Source of the DNA: Nitrospira sp. UBA2083 | GTDB taxonomy: Bacteria; Nitrospirota; Nitrospiria; Nitrospirales; Nitrospiraceae | Direction: 5' to 3' | Length of the DNA stretch: 10,035 bases | Assembly: GCA_002331625.1 (NCBI GenBank) | Contig: DCZN01000065.1 | Span: 1-10,035, forward strand | In this document: piece after piece, positions 1-6,809 of the stretch | Numbering within the stretch: position 1 is the first letter of the stretch | Layout of the letters: every line of letters starts with the position of its first letter | Made by a program: the position numbers and the translations under genes | The notes under the pieces: model-generated | What the model was told of the DNA's origin: nothing | Seen by the model: only the letters and a program-made list of their open reading frames with translations | Database searches by the model: none

Positions 1-207
1 TTCGAAGAGAATTACGTAAAGAAAGTGTACCCGCAATGCATCAAGGGTAAACTCTGGTCGGCGATCCAAGTGACGACCGCGTCCAGTGCCTGCTGCGTCA
101 TGGATCTTGTGTTGAACCACCCTGAGCAGTACCATGGATTCATCACTCAGGAATCCGTATCATTAAAAGAGTTCGTGGATAACGAATTTGGAGGCAGCTT
201 TCGATGA
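1..207 (+). CDS. Saccharopine dehydrogenase-like protein, C-terminal end (partial)
   Basis: The reading frame is open from the first base and ends in TGA at 205-207, so only the last 68 residues of a longer protein are visible. The tail contains IQVTTASSACCVMDLVLN followed by HGFITQESVSLKEFV and a final FGGSF. This resembles the C-terminal end of saccharopine dehydrogenase / lysine-ketoglutarate reductase type oxidoreductases, where a Thr/Ser-rich helix precedes a short 'G-x-x-x-x-E' segment. That match is by recall of the family, not by alignment. The stop overlaps the start of the ALDH7-type dehydrogenase by ATGA, so the two are almost certainly translated together. The pairing supports the assignment, because saccharopine dehydrogenase releases alpha-aminoadipic semialdehyde, the substrate of the next gene's product. 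The NAD(P)-binding domain lies outside the window, and a lysine 6-dehydrogenase-type relative is an alternative. Confidence 0.6.
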   Translation, partial: FEENYVKKVYPQCIKGKLWSAIQVTTASSACCVMDLVLNHPEQYHGFITQESVSLKEFVDNEFGGSFR

Positions 208-1733
208 GCACTAGTCATACCGCGTTGAGAGATCTCGGAATCCAAGCCGTCAATTCCGGTGGAAGTACCGGCAATGGGTGGTGGTCTGGTCGGAACGATG
301 GGACACTGCTCCCCTCGATCAACCCATCAACCGGCGAGCAGATCGCCGGGGTGTATCCATGTTCAGCAGAGGATTATCAACGGATCATTAAAGAATCTGT
401 TGAGGCTTTCAGAACCTGGAGGATGGTTCCCGCTCCGAAGCGAGGCGAGGTCGTTCGCCTCATCGGTCACGCGCTCCGTGAAAAGAAAGATCAGTTGGGG
501 ACATTGGTGTCGCTCGAGGTCGGGAAGATCAAGGCAGAGGGTGACGGGGAGGTGCAAGAGATGATCGATATGGCCGATTTCGCCGTCGGCCAGTCGCGGA
601 TGCTCTACGGTGCCACGATGCAGTCCGAGCGACCGTCCCACCGGATGAGCGAGCAATGGCACCCTCTCGGTCCAGTGGGTGTCATCACGGCCTTCAATTT
701 TCCCGTAGCCGTCTGGGCGTGGAATGCGTTTCTGGCCGTCATCGCCGGGGACACCATCGTCTGGAAACCGTCGCCGAAGGCGCCGCTCTGTGCCGTGGCC
801 GTGCAGCAGATTTGCAATCGAGTCATGCAGCAACAAGGCTATTCGGGTATTTTCTCATTGTGCATCGCCGACCAACCGACCATTGCGGAACAGCTGGTGC
901 AAGATGAGCGTGTCCCGCTCATCTCATTTACCGGATCGGTGCCGATCGGCCGACGCGTGGCATCGCTTGTCGGACAGCGATTGGGACGAACCCTCCTTGA
1001 ACTCAGCGGCAACAACGCGGTGATCGTCGACGAGACGGCGGATCTCAACATGGCCATGCGCGCCATCCTATTTGGAGCCGTGGGGACCGCTGGGCAACGA
1101 TGTACGACGACCAGGCGGTTGATCGTTCACGAGTCGCGCTACGAGGAATTGGTCGGCATGCTTGTCAAAGCCTATGCGCAAGTACAGATCGGCAATCCGC
1201 TCGAAAAGGACGTACTCATGGGGCCGCTGATCGACCACGTGGCTGTGGAAGGCTATCGGGCCGCGCTCGACGAAATTAAGAAAGAGGGTGGAGAAGTGCT
1301 CTATGGCGGGCGTGTCCTGAACCGCCCCGGGTATTTTGTCGAACCGACGATCGTGCGGGCGCAGAACCACTGGCCGGTCGTTCAGCGCGAAACGTTTGCG
1401 CCGATCCTCTATGTGATGACGTTTACAACGATCGATGAGGCCATCGTGATGCAGAACGACGTCAAACAGGGGCTGTCCTCCGCCATGTTTTCGAACGACA
1501 TCCGGCGGAGTGAGCGATTTGTCTCGGCGGCCGGAAGCGATTGTGGAATCGCCAATATCAATATTGGGACGTCCGGGGCAGAGATCGGTGGCGCGTTCGG
1601 CGGAGAAAAAGAAACAGGTGGGGGCCGCGAGGCTGGATCCGATTCCTGGAAGGCCTATATGCGTCGCCAGACCAATACGGTCAACTGGGGAACGGAACTC
1701 CCGCTGGCCCAAGGCATTAAGTTCGGTTCATAA
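204..1733 (+). CDS. Alpha-aminoadipic semialdehyde dehydrogenase (ALDH7/antiquitin family)
   Basis: This 509-residue enzyme should oxidise alpha-aminoadipic semialdehyde to 2-aminoadipate with NAD(P)+ in the cytoplasm, a step of lysine breakdown through saccharopine. The full ALDH fold is present. N165 lies in ITAFNFPVAVW, K188 in WKPS (cofactor site), the general base E266 in LLELSGNN, the nucleophile C300 in GTAGQRCTTTRR and E396/F398 in ETFAP. The antiquitin signature is very clear: GTAGQRCTTTRR, the GGAFGGEKETGGGREAGSDSW stretch near residues 462-482, and the closing LPLAQGIKF. A GGAGG-like site (GGAGG, 190-194) lies 9 bases before the ATG. The start overlaps the upstream stop, and the VOC gene begins 13 bases after the stop, which indicates one operon. 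The ELSGNN segment has Ser where the usual antiquitin has Gly. Family assignment is secure; the exact substrate follows from family and neighbours. Confidence 0.93.
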   Translation: MSTSHTALRDLGIQAVNSGGSTGNGWWSGRNDGTLLPSINPSTGEQIAGVYPCSAEDYQRIIKESVEAFRTWRMVPAPKRGEVVRLIGHALREKKDQLGTLVSLEVGKIKAEGDGEVQEMIDMADFAVGQSRMLYGATMQSERPSHRMSEQWHPLGPVGVITAFNFPVAVWAWNAFLAVIAGDTIVWKPSPKAPLCAVAVQQICNRVMQQQGYSGIFSLCIADQPTIAEQLVQDERVPLISFTGSVPIGRRVASLVGQRLGRTLLELSGNNAVIVDETADLNMAMRAILFGAVGTAGQRCTTTRRLIVHESRYEELVGMLVKAYAQVQIGNPLEKDVLMGPLIDHVAVEGYRAALDEIKKEGGEVLYGGRVLNRPGYFVEPTIVRAQNHWPVVQRETFAPILYVMTFTTIDEAIVMQNDVKQGLSSAMFSNDIRRSERFVSAAGSDCGIANINIGTSGAEIGGAFGGEKETGGGREAGSDSWKAYMRRQTNTVNWGTELPLAQGIKFGS

Positions 1734-1746
1734 CTGAGGTGCAACC

Positions 1747-2343
1747 ATGGATCAAGCCCACGCACTCGATGATCTCATGGACAGGATGGTGACCAACTAT
1801 GTTGAACACAACCGCGCGGCTCGTGTCCTCAAGGCCATGCTCGATGAAACTGGTGTAGGCTTTACCCCAGTCGTGGACCATGTCACGATTCGGACGCTGA
1901 ACATCGATCGTGGGGCCGACCCCTTCGTCAAGTTGGGCTATGCGTTCGACGAAACGCTGCAGTACGACGATTGGTACGCAAAGGTCTACCGTAAGTCGGG
2001 CTATCCGGCGCTCTTCGTCGACCAGGCCTATCCGGATGACCGAGGCAAGACCAGCATTATTCCCGGTTGGGTGAATAAATTCGGTGATCAGGTCTTCCAC
2101 CATGTCGCCGTGCGAGTTGAGGATATCGAACAGGCCGTCGCCCGGTTGAAACAGAAGGGCGTGGTCTTTGCCGGCAACATTGTCGGCGAGCGCGGCGGCC
2201 ATCTCCGTCAGATCTTTTCCTCTCCGGAGATGATCGATGGCCAACCGTTCACCGTCTTGGAGTTGGCAGAGCGGCATCGAGGCTATCTCGGCTTCCTGCC
2301 GCCCCAAGCCGACAGTCTGATGAAGTCTTCAACGGGTAAATAA
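1747..2343 (+). CDS. VOC-fold metalloprotein, candidate 2-oxoacid dioxygenase
   Basis: This 198-residue protein has two betaalphabetabetabeta-like halves typical of the vicinal oxygen chelate fold. A metal triad can be read by eye: H45 in VVDHVTIRT, H119 in FHHVAVRV and E172 in FTVLELAER. The closing segment, GGHLRQIFSSP followed by LELAER and YLGF, resembles the C-terminal half of 4-hydroxyphenylpyruvate dioxygenase. The arginine four residues after the first His (R49) recalls the substrate arginine of the DUF1338/HglS 2-oxoadipate enzymes. It lies 13 bases behind an alpha-aminoadipic semialdehyde dehydrogenase, with GAGGTG before the ATG, so it is probably in the same operon. A role on 2-oxoadipate or a related lysine product is therefore an attractive inference. 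At 198 residues it is much shorter than HglS (about 460). It could instead be a general VOC lyase or isomerase. Two stop codons (TAA, TAG) end the gene. Confidence 0.75.
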   Translation: MDQAHALDDLMDRMVTNYVEHNRAARVLKAMLDETGVGFTPVVDHVTIRTLNIDRGADPFVKLGYAFDETLQYDDWYAKVYRKSGYPALFVDQAYPDDRGKTSIIPGWVNKFGDQVFHHVAVRVEDIEQAVARLKQKGVVFAGNIVGERGGHLRQIFSSPEMIDGQPFTVLELAERHRGYLGFLPPQADSLMKSSTGK

Positions 2344-2416
2344 TAGAGGATTCGTCCCGTCAGCCCCCAAAAAGGTTTGACGATTTCGTCGCACTCGGGA
2401 GAGACGCGTACTCCCC

Positions 2417-4036
2417 TTACCCCATGTCCCGCAATACATGATCCGGATTCCGATCACGCGCGATGGTCTTCATGAGCTGGTCACCGAAGAGGACGACGAC
2501 GCGGTCGCGCTGATCCTTCACCATCATCGACGCCGACGGCGACTTGAAGGTGGAAGGATCTCCATCCAGCCAGGCACTGCAGCTGAACGGCAGGGTATCG
2601 AGGATGGTTTCCACGCGATATTCGTTCCGGAGCCGATATTGCAACACGTCAAACTGAAGGCGACCAACCGCCGCAATCAAGGCTTCCTGATCCGTGAAGC
2701 TTTTCATGATCTGCACGGTACCTTCTTGTGCCATCTGGGATAATCCCTTGTCGAATGCCTTGCGCTTGCCGACATCCGTGGGGCGCAACCGGGCGAAGAT
2801 TTCAGGCTGGAACTGCGGCAGGGGTTTAAAATTGAAGCCTCCGGTGAACGACACCGTATCACCGATGGCAAAGACCCCAGGGTTAATAATGCCGATGATG
2901 TCGCCGGGATAGGCTTCTTCCACGGTGCTGCGCTCTTGTGCCACCAGGCTATGCGGTCTCGCCAAGCGAATGTCGCGACCCAACCGATGATGCTTGACGA
3001 CCATATCCCGTTCAAAACGTCCGGAGCACACGCGAAGAAACGCCGTACTGTCGCGATGTTTGGGGTTCATGTTCGCCTGCAACTTGAACACATACGCGCT
3101 GAACGGCATATCGATCGGATCGACCGACAGTTCGGATCCGTCCTCGCTGTCAGCCAACCGCGCACCGGGGCTGGGAGCCAACTCCACAAACGCGTCGAGG
3201 AAACTTTCAATTCCGAAGTTCGTGAGGGCCGATGCGAAAAAGACAGGAGTGACCTCACCCCGGAGGAATTGCTCACGCGTGAATGGGTTTCCGGCGATCG
3301 CTAAGAGCTCCAGATCGTGCTGAACCTGCGCCATCGTTTCCTCGGAGACCCGGCTGTTTGCGCTGAGCTCCGCCAGCGGCAACGTGTTGGTTTCGACCTT
3401 CGTGGCTCCTCCATGCATAGTCTTGCTGAACAGCTGTACGCGGCTGTCGGCACGGGTCACAATGCCTACGAAGTCGCTCCCGGACCCAATCGGCCAGTTG
3501 ACCGCACTGGCGTGAATGTTCAGTGCCTGCTCGACCTCGGTCATGAGATCAAGCGGCGGGCGTCCAGGCAGGTCCATCTTGTTGATCAACGTCAGGACAG
3601 GTATCCGCCGCATGCGGCACACGGCGAAAAGCTTACGGGTCTGCGTTTCAACGCCTTTGGCCGCATCAATCACCATGATGGCGCTGTCAGCGGCCGTCAA
3701 TGTACGATAGGTATCTTCTGAGAAATCTTGGTGGCCCGGCGTATCGAGCAAATTGATGACCGCGCCTTTATACGGAAACTGCATCGCGGACGCCGTGATG
3801 GAAATCCCGCGTTCCTGCTCCATCCCCATCCAATCTGATGCGGTCGTCTTCCCGCCCTTGCGGCCGCGCACCATGCCGGCGGTTCGGATGAGGCCGGAAT
3901 ACAGCAGCAGTTTTTCAGTCAGCGTTGTTTTCCCTGCGTCGGGATGGCTGATGATGGCAAAGGTCCGCCGTTGCCCGGTCGCAACCGCCAGTTCGCCGGA
4001 GAGCGTCGTGTCAGGCATCATCATGGACGGCAGCAT
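2417..4036 (-). CDS. prfC: Peptide chain release factor 3 (RF3)
   Basis: RF3 is the translational GTPase that removes RF1/RF2 from the ribosome after peptide release. The 539-residue product shows the GTPase motifs in order: P-loop SHPDAGKTT (30-38), switch I region with ERGISITASAMQF (75-87), DTPGHQDF (98-105) and NKMD (152-155). These forms, especially SHPDAGKTTLTEK and the Ser/Ala-rich stretch after ERGISI, separate RF3 from EF-G. Domain II covers roughly 305-390 and the RF3-specific C-terminal domain the rest. Length fits the family (about 530). The start is uncertain: Met occurs at residues 1, 5, 6 and 7 and none has a clear Shine-Dalgarno. Comparison with the short leader of E. coli RF3 favours one of the later Met codons (4016-4024). 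The hemerythrin-like gene ends 26 bases upstream on the same strand, so translation may be coupled to it. Confidence 0.95.
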   Translation of the reverse strand: MLPSMMMPDTTLSGELAVATGQRRTFAIISHPDAGKTTLTEKLLLYSGLIRTAGMVRGRKGGKTTASDWMGMEQERGISITASAMQFPYKGAVINLLDTPGHQDFSEDTYRTLTAADSAIMVIDAAKGVETQTRKLFAVCRMRRIPVLTLINKMDLPGRPPLDLMTEVEQALNIHASAVNWPIGSGSDFVGIVTRADSRVQLFSKTMHGGATKVETNTLPLAELSANSRVSEETMAQVQHDLELLAIAGNPFTREQFLRGEVTPVFFASALTNFGIESFLDAFVELAPSPGARLADSEDGSELSVDPIDMPFSAYVFKLQANMNPKHRDSTAFLRVCSGRFERDMVVKHHRLGRDIRLARPHSLVAQERSTVEEAYPGDIIGIINPGVFAIGDTVSFTGGFNFKPLPQFQPEIFARLRPTDVGKRKAFDKGLSQMAQEGTVQIMKSFTDQEALIAAVGRLQFDVLQYRLRNEYRVETILDTLPFSCSAWLDGDPSTFKSPSASMMVKDQRDRVVVLFGDQLMKTIARDRNPDHVLRDMG

Positions 4037-4062
4037 ACCATATTGCGTTCAGAAGAGGGGGA

Positions 4063-4584
4063 TCACGAAGGCCACATCTGGGTGAGGGACTCATAACCGG
4101 CTCGCTCCACTGCCCGGCGAACCGCACCGAGCACGGCGGGGGTATCGGAATGGGGTAGCACTGCTACCTCCGGGGCCGCACGGAGTCTGGCCATCAGCGG
4201 GTCAATCTCCGCACGGGCGATCCGGTCGCAGGTTTCGTAGAGACCGTCCGGACCTTCTTCGAGCATATTGTGTGTCTCCAGGATTGCGCGAAGCGTCGCA
4301 AGAAGATTCTCGGTGGGAGTCGGCATGAGCAGAGACGCGATCGCACCGTGATCGAGCCTGAGTCGTGCCGCGATCGAAAGCGGCTCTCCCCCGCGCAATC
4401 GCTGAGCCATCGGCAGGAGGATTTTCTCCTCGATTCCAATATGGCGAAGCAGGCCGGCTCGAAAACGGTCGTAGGTGTCTTGCTCGACTCGACGGCTGGA
4501 CGTCTGAGCCGATTCTAGCAGGCGCTCCAATCGCCGGTGGTCTTCCTCAAGATAAGTCGTGATCGATTCTGGTGGCTTGGACAT
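4063..4584 (-). CDS. Hemerythrin-like HHE-domain protein
   Basis: The 173-residue product is a four-helix HHE/hemerythrin-like protein, expected to bind a non-heme diiron centre and act in oxygen, nitric oxide or iron handling. The ligand pattern is complete by eye: H16 (EEDHRRLE), H48 with E52 (RHIGIEE), H79 (LRLDHG) and H105 with E109 (ETHNMLEE). The C-terminal 40 residues lie outside the core bundle. I chose the ATG at 4582-4584 because GAGG (4594-4597) sits 9 bases upstream and the protein then begins directly before helix 1. The frame stays open upstream to an ATG at 4720-4722, which would add 46 residues rich in Arg and lacking domain character; that extension looks unlikely. It precedes prfC on the same strand with a 26-base gap. 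The specific function cannot be read from sequence. Confidence 0.85.
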   Translation of the reverse strand: MSKPPESITTYLEEDHRRLERLLESAQTSSRRVEQDTYDRFRAGLLRHIGIEEKILLPMAQRLRGGEPLSIAARLRLDHGAIASLLMPTPTENLLATLRAILETHNMLEEGPDGLYETCDRIARAEIDPLMARLRAAPEVAVLPHSDTPAVLGAVRRAVERAGYESLTQMWPS

Positions 4585-4929
4585 TCGTGATTGCCTCAGT
4601 GTTTCCCTGATGGTCGTAATCCTTTCCGCATATCTATGACCGATTAGCAATTGCCGTCTCAAGAATGGATTGAAACGGTGCGACTCACAAGTCCTTTCTG
4701 TATCGAAGCCGACCTCATTCAACCGACCGTACCGACTGGGTCGCTCTATCAGCTAAGGGTTGTTCTGCGGACCCCGAGAGAACTCTCACACTTCATCTCC
4801 GTGAGATAGATGTAGTTATGACACTACATCCATCATAAGTGATAGATGTTCGGAGAGTATTGGGTTTCACAAGGGCCGTAAATGACAGCAGAAGGGTGCG
4901 CTGGTGACAGCAAGGATCGGACACAACCG
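4585..4929. other. Non-coding stretch between hemerythrin gene and small membrane genes
   Basis: About 345 bases without a convincing gene. It carries the Shine-Dalgarno of the hemerythrin-like gene at its left edge and a perfect 8-bp inverted repeat at 4809-4830. It should contain the promoter for the hemerythrin-prfC pair and the end of the small-membrane-protein transcript, both running leftward. I could not find a good -35/-10 pair or a stem followed by a T run. A 9-base direct repeat, GATAGATGT at 4805-4813 and 4841-4849, flanks and overlaps the inverted repeat. Confidence 0.5.
4809..4830. repeat. 8-bp perfect inverted repeat, possible operator
   Basis: Arms GATGTAGT (4809-4816) and ACTACATC (4823-4830) are exact reverse complements separated by the six bases TATGAC. 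No T run follows on either strand, so it does not look like an intrinsic terminator. It lies about 225 bases upstream of the hemerythrin-like gene, in otherwise empty sequence, which would suit a dimeric repressor site. An 8-bp inverted repeat with a free loop length is expected about once in 10 kb by chance, so the evidence is weak. Confidence 0.25.
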
Positions 4930-5097
4930 CTAATTATGGGGCGGCATGCACTTATGACCCTTGTGAGCCATCGCCTCATGCTCTTCGCCAAAAATCCGAA
5001 TGATGCATGCCGCAAGGCTTATGGACAATCCGACCACAATTCCCCCGATCACCGCGACCACTCCAAGCCCGAACCAACTCGCAGACAGAGACTCCAT
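4930..5097 (-). CDS. 55-residue membrane protein with His/Met/Cys-rich tail
   Basis: This short reading frame encodes 55 residues. It has one transmembrane helix at about residues 9-33 (FGLGVVAVIGGIVVGLSISL core) and a hydrophilic tail, HEAMAHKGHKCMPPHN. In the last 16 residues there are four His (40, 45, 48, 54), two Met (43, 51) and one Cys (50). Such spacing would suit copper or another soft metal, though that is inference. GGGGAG (5104-5109) lies 6 bases before the ATG at 5095-5097; an ATG two codons earlier overlaps the Shine-Dalgarno spacing less well. It follows two other small membrane genes on the same strand. I do not recognise the family. The orderly pattern of helix, charged junction (RIFGEEHE) and tail, with a good ribosome site, argues for a real gene. 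Confidence 0.6.
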   Translation of the reverse strand: MESLSASWFGLGVVAVIGGIVVGLSISLAACIIRIFGEEHEAMAHKGHKCMPPHN

Positions 5098-5103
5098 CGC
5101 CAT

Positions 5104-5109
5104 CTCCCC
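5104..5109 (-). promoter_or_regulatory. Shine-Dalgarno GGGGAG deciding the start of the 55-residue protein
   Basis: GGGGAG on the minus strand is 6 bases upstream of the ATG at 5095-5097 and directly abuts the ATG at 5101-5103. Only the inner ATG has workable spacing. Confidence 0.5.
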
Positions 5110-5166
5110 ATCGGGCGCAGATAATACCTAGTTTGTATTGTACACCCTGTTGGACCGCGGAAGGTA

Positions 5167-5367
5167 TCAGTTCCAGACCGCGTGTGCGTAGACCGTCAAC
5201 GCAGAGAGCAGGAGAATCAGTACGGCACTCAGGAAGGACGAGGCGAGCGAGAATGGACCATATGGTTGAAATTGTGGGCGCCGTGTCTGTGGAAATCGCA
5301 TGAGACAAAATACTACGAAGGATGTTCCGGCTCCGATGAGTGCCAGCAGAATGTGGTCCGTATCCAT
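5167..5367 (-). CDS. Small two-helix membrane protein, unknown function
   Basis: The 66-residue product has two predicted membrane helices, at about residues 6-23 (ILLALIGAGTSFVVFCLM) and 41-62 (LASSFLSAVLILLLSALTVY). A short basic/proline loop, RFPQTRRPQFQPYGPF, joins them. The Arg residues place that loop in the cytoplasm by the positive-inside rule, leaving both ends outside. GGGAG (5380-5384) lies 12 bases before the ATG, somewhat far. It starts 22 bases after the stop of the 102-residue gene and lies 69 bases ahead of the 55-residue gene, so the three look like one small operon. I recognise no family. The helices make a chance reading frame unlikely. Confidence 0.65.
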   Translation of the reverse strand: MDTDHILLALIGAGTSFVVFCLMRFPQTRRPQFQPYGPFSLASSFLSAVLILLLSALTVYAHAVWN

Positions 5368-5389
5368 CGTGGAAGTATTCTCCCACTCT

Positions 5390-5698
5390 TTACATCAAGA
5401 CATACGCAAGGCCGAGGCCGCCGATGACCAAGAAGAGCGTCCAGCGGAACAATCCCTCTCGCGCATCCGCCTGTGCGTGCTCGATTCGATGCTTCAACGC
5501 GGGTTGAGTCCGCAGATAGGCCTCGATAGAGTTGTTGGCTTCCTGTACGTCGACCTGCTGTTCCATGCGGACCAGTGTGACGGCGTCGATGACCTGTCCC
5601 CTCCATAGGGCGGCTACAGCGGCTGGCGGCAGTGCAGGAGGATGCAAGTCGGTAATCGGAGTCTCAGCGGAAGGCAGTTGAAGAGAGGAGTGCGGCAT
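5390..5698 (-). CDS. Small C-terminally anchored protein with L7/L12-like helix motif
   Basis: The 102-residue product has three parts. A Pro-rich leader covers residues 1-26. A helical segment follows at 27-63, AALWRGQVIDAVTLVR then VQEANNSIE. One membrane helix closes the protein at about 85-102 (FRWTLFLVIGGLGLAYVLM). The middle segment echoes the 'I-x-x-V-R-x-x-T-G-L-G-L-K-E-A-K-D-x-V-E' element of the ribosomal protein L7/L12 C-terminal domain, which also occurs in small bacterial membrane proteins; here the Gly-Leu-Gly turn is lost. This likeness is by eye only. The product would be tail-anchored with its N-terminal part in the cytoplasm. The ATG has only a weak upstream purine stretch (GGCTCAG), so the start is less certain than the frame. 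Function is unknown. Confidence 0.65.
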   Translation of the reverse strand: MPHSSLQLPSAETPITDLHPPALPPAAVAALWRGQVIDAVTLVRMEQQVDVQEANNSIEAYLRTQPALKHRIEHAQADAREGLFRWTLFLVIGGLGLAYVLM

Positions 5699-5861
5699 AG
5701 GCTGATACTGAGCCTACCACCATCATGAGATCGACCGAAGAGAAACGGGAAAATGTGCACGGAGAGGACATGAACAACTGGGCTGATTGATCGAGCCCGT
5801 GAGCGATTCTCCGCTTTCCGTGACCTGTCGTTCGGATGAAATTGGATCTCTCAACAGCCTG

Positions 5862-6590
5862 CTAGATGTTCTTCGGCCACAAAGAACTCAATTCAGGATA
5901 CTCCAGACGATAGTCTGCGTGGCCGGCACGAATCACCTTCAAGGCTTCTTCCCGTCCATAGATGCCGGTGATTTCCACTTTATGATGAGTCGTCCCAGGC
6001 GCACTCTTATAGGTGAGAAAGTAATGTCGTAGGCGATCGAGCAGAGCGGTCGGACATTGTGACATGTCCGTGAAATGTCCGTATACCGCGTCGTCTCGCA
6101 TCACGGCAATGATCTTGTCGTCGGCCTCGCCGCCGTCGGCCAGGCTCAACCCACCGATCGGCAGCGCCGTCAGGAGGATGTCGCTGTGGGGGATGCTCTT
6201 CTCCGACAAGACGCAGATGTCGAGCGGATCGCCGTCTCCCACCATCCCCTTACGGCGGGCTCGTTTGGCAAATATCGCAGCCACCTGTTCACCGGAGTAG
6301 GTCTGCGGAATCAGCCCGTAATAGACGGGGCAGTAGTTGGAAAATCGCTGTGGGCGGTCCACCTTGAGGAATCCGCTGCTCTTGTCGACTTCGTATTTGA
6401 CTGTATCCGTGGGGACGATCTCGATGTAGGCCGTGACCACGTCGGGAGCTTCTTCCCCGATCGACACACCATGCCACGGATGCGCCTTGAACATCAGCCC
6501 GAGCAAACGCTGAAAGGGATCACTGTTCGCGCGTATGTCCGTCGTCTTGCCTATGCCCTCTCCCCTCCCCTTTCCTCTCTTCTCAGCCAT
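5862..6590 (-). CDS. ppa: Inorganic pyrophosphatase, family I soluble type
   Basis: The enzyme hydrolyses pyrophosphate to two phosphates in the cytoplasm, pulling biosynthetic reactions forward. The family I signature DGDPLDI is at residues 119-125. Other active-site parts are visible: KYE (65-67), R79 in VDRPQRF, Y86 in SNYCPVYYGLIPQTY, D157/D158/K159 in ADDKIIAV and Y194/K195 in FLTYK. These correspond to the catalytic residues known from the E. coli enzyme. I start at the ATG at 6588-6590 because AGGAGG (6595-6600) lies 4 bases upstream; an earlier start would add eight residues without a ribosome site. The protein is 242 residues, longer than the 176 of E. coli, with a Lys/Gly-rich leader (residues 1-20) and extra sequence before the core. 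No partner gene is apparent, and the next gene downstream begins about 160 bases away. Confidence 0.93.
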   Translation of the reverse strand: MAEKRGKGRGEGIGKTTDIRANSDPFQRLLGLMFKAHPWHGVSIGEEAPDVVTAYIEIVPTDTVKYEVDKSSGFLKVDRPQRFSNYCPVYYGLIPQTYSGEQVAAIFAKRARRKGMVGDGDPLDICVLSEKSIPHSDILLTALPIGGLSLADGGEADDKIIAVMRDDAVYGHFTDMSQCPTALLDRLRHYFLTYKSAPGTTHHKVEITGIYGREEALKVIRAGHADYRLEYPELSSLWPKNI

Positions 6591-6809
6591 GCTCCCTCCT
6601 GATCTCTGCCACACAATGTTGACGTTTCACCGAAACAACCCCGGAGATCGACCCTGTGGTCACGACTGTGATCAGCACACACTCTCCGGTCATCGATCGA
6701 AGGACGGGATCCGATCACGCCACATCATAGACACATAACGGTCAACCGGCAGAACGACATTGGTATCTGCCTGGCTGGAACCCGAAACATCGTGAACCAG
6801 GGTCGGCCG

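Noticed and set aside
1068..1712. A 214-codon open frame on the minus strand.
   Set aside because: It lies wholly antisense to the well supported ALDH7 gene; the protein has no domain character and reflects the GC-rich codon usage of the real gene.
2397..2415. Hairpin GGGAG-N9-CTCCC between the convergent VOC and prfC genes as a bidirectional terminator.
   Set aside because: Short stem and no T run on either strand; chance occurrence is likely.
5137..5142. TACAAT on the minus strand as a -10 box for the 55-residue gene.
   Set aside because: No reasonable -35 hexamer at 16-18 bases; a lone -10-like hexamer is not enough.
4976..5386. A 136-codon open frame on the minus strand.
   Set aside because: It overlaps the 66- and 55-residue membrane genes in another frame and has no hydrophobic or domain pattern; the two small genes explain the DNA better.
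5780..5798. Hairpin GGGCT-N9-AGCCC downstream of the pyrophosphatase gene as a terminator.
   Set aside because: The stem is only 5 bp with a 9-base loop and no T run follows on the minus strand.
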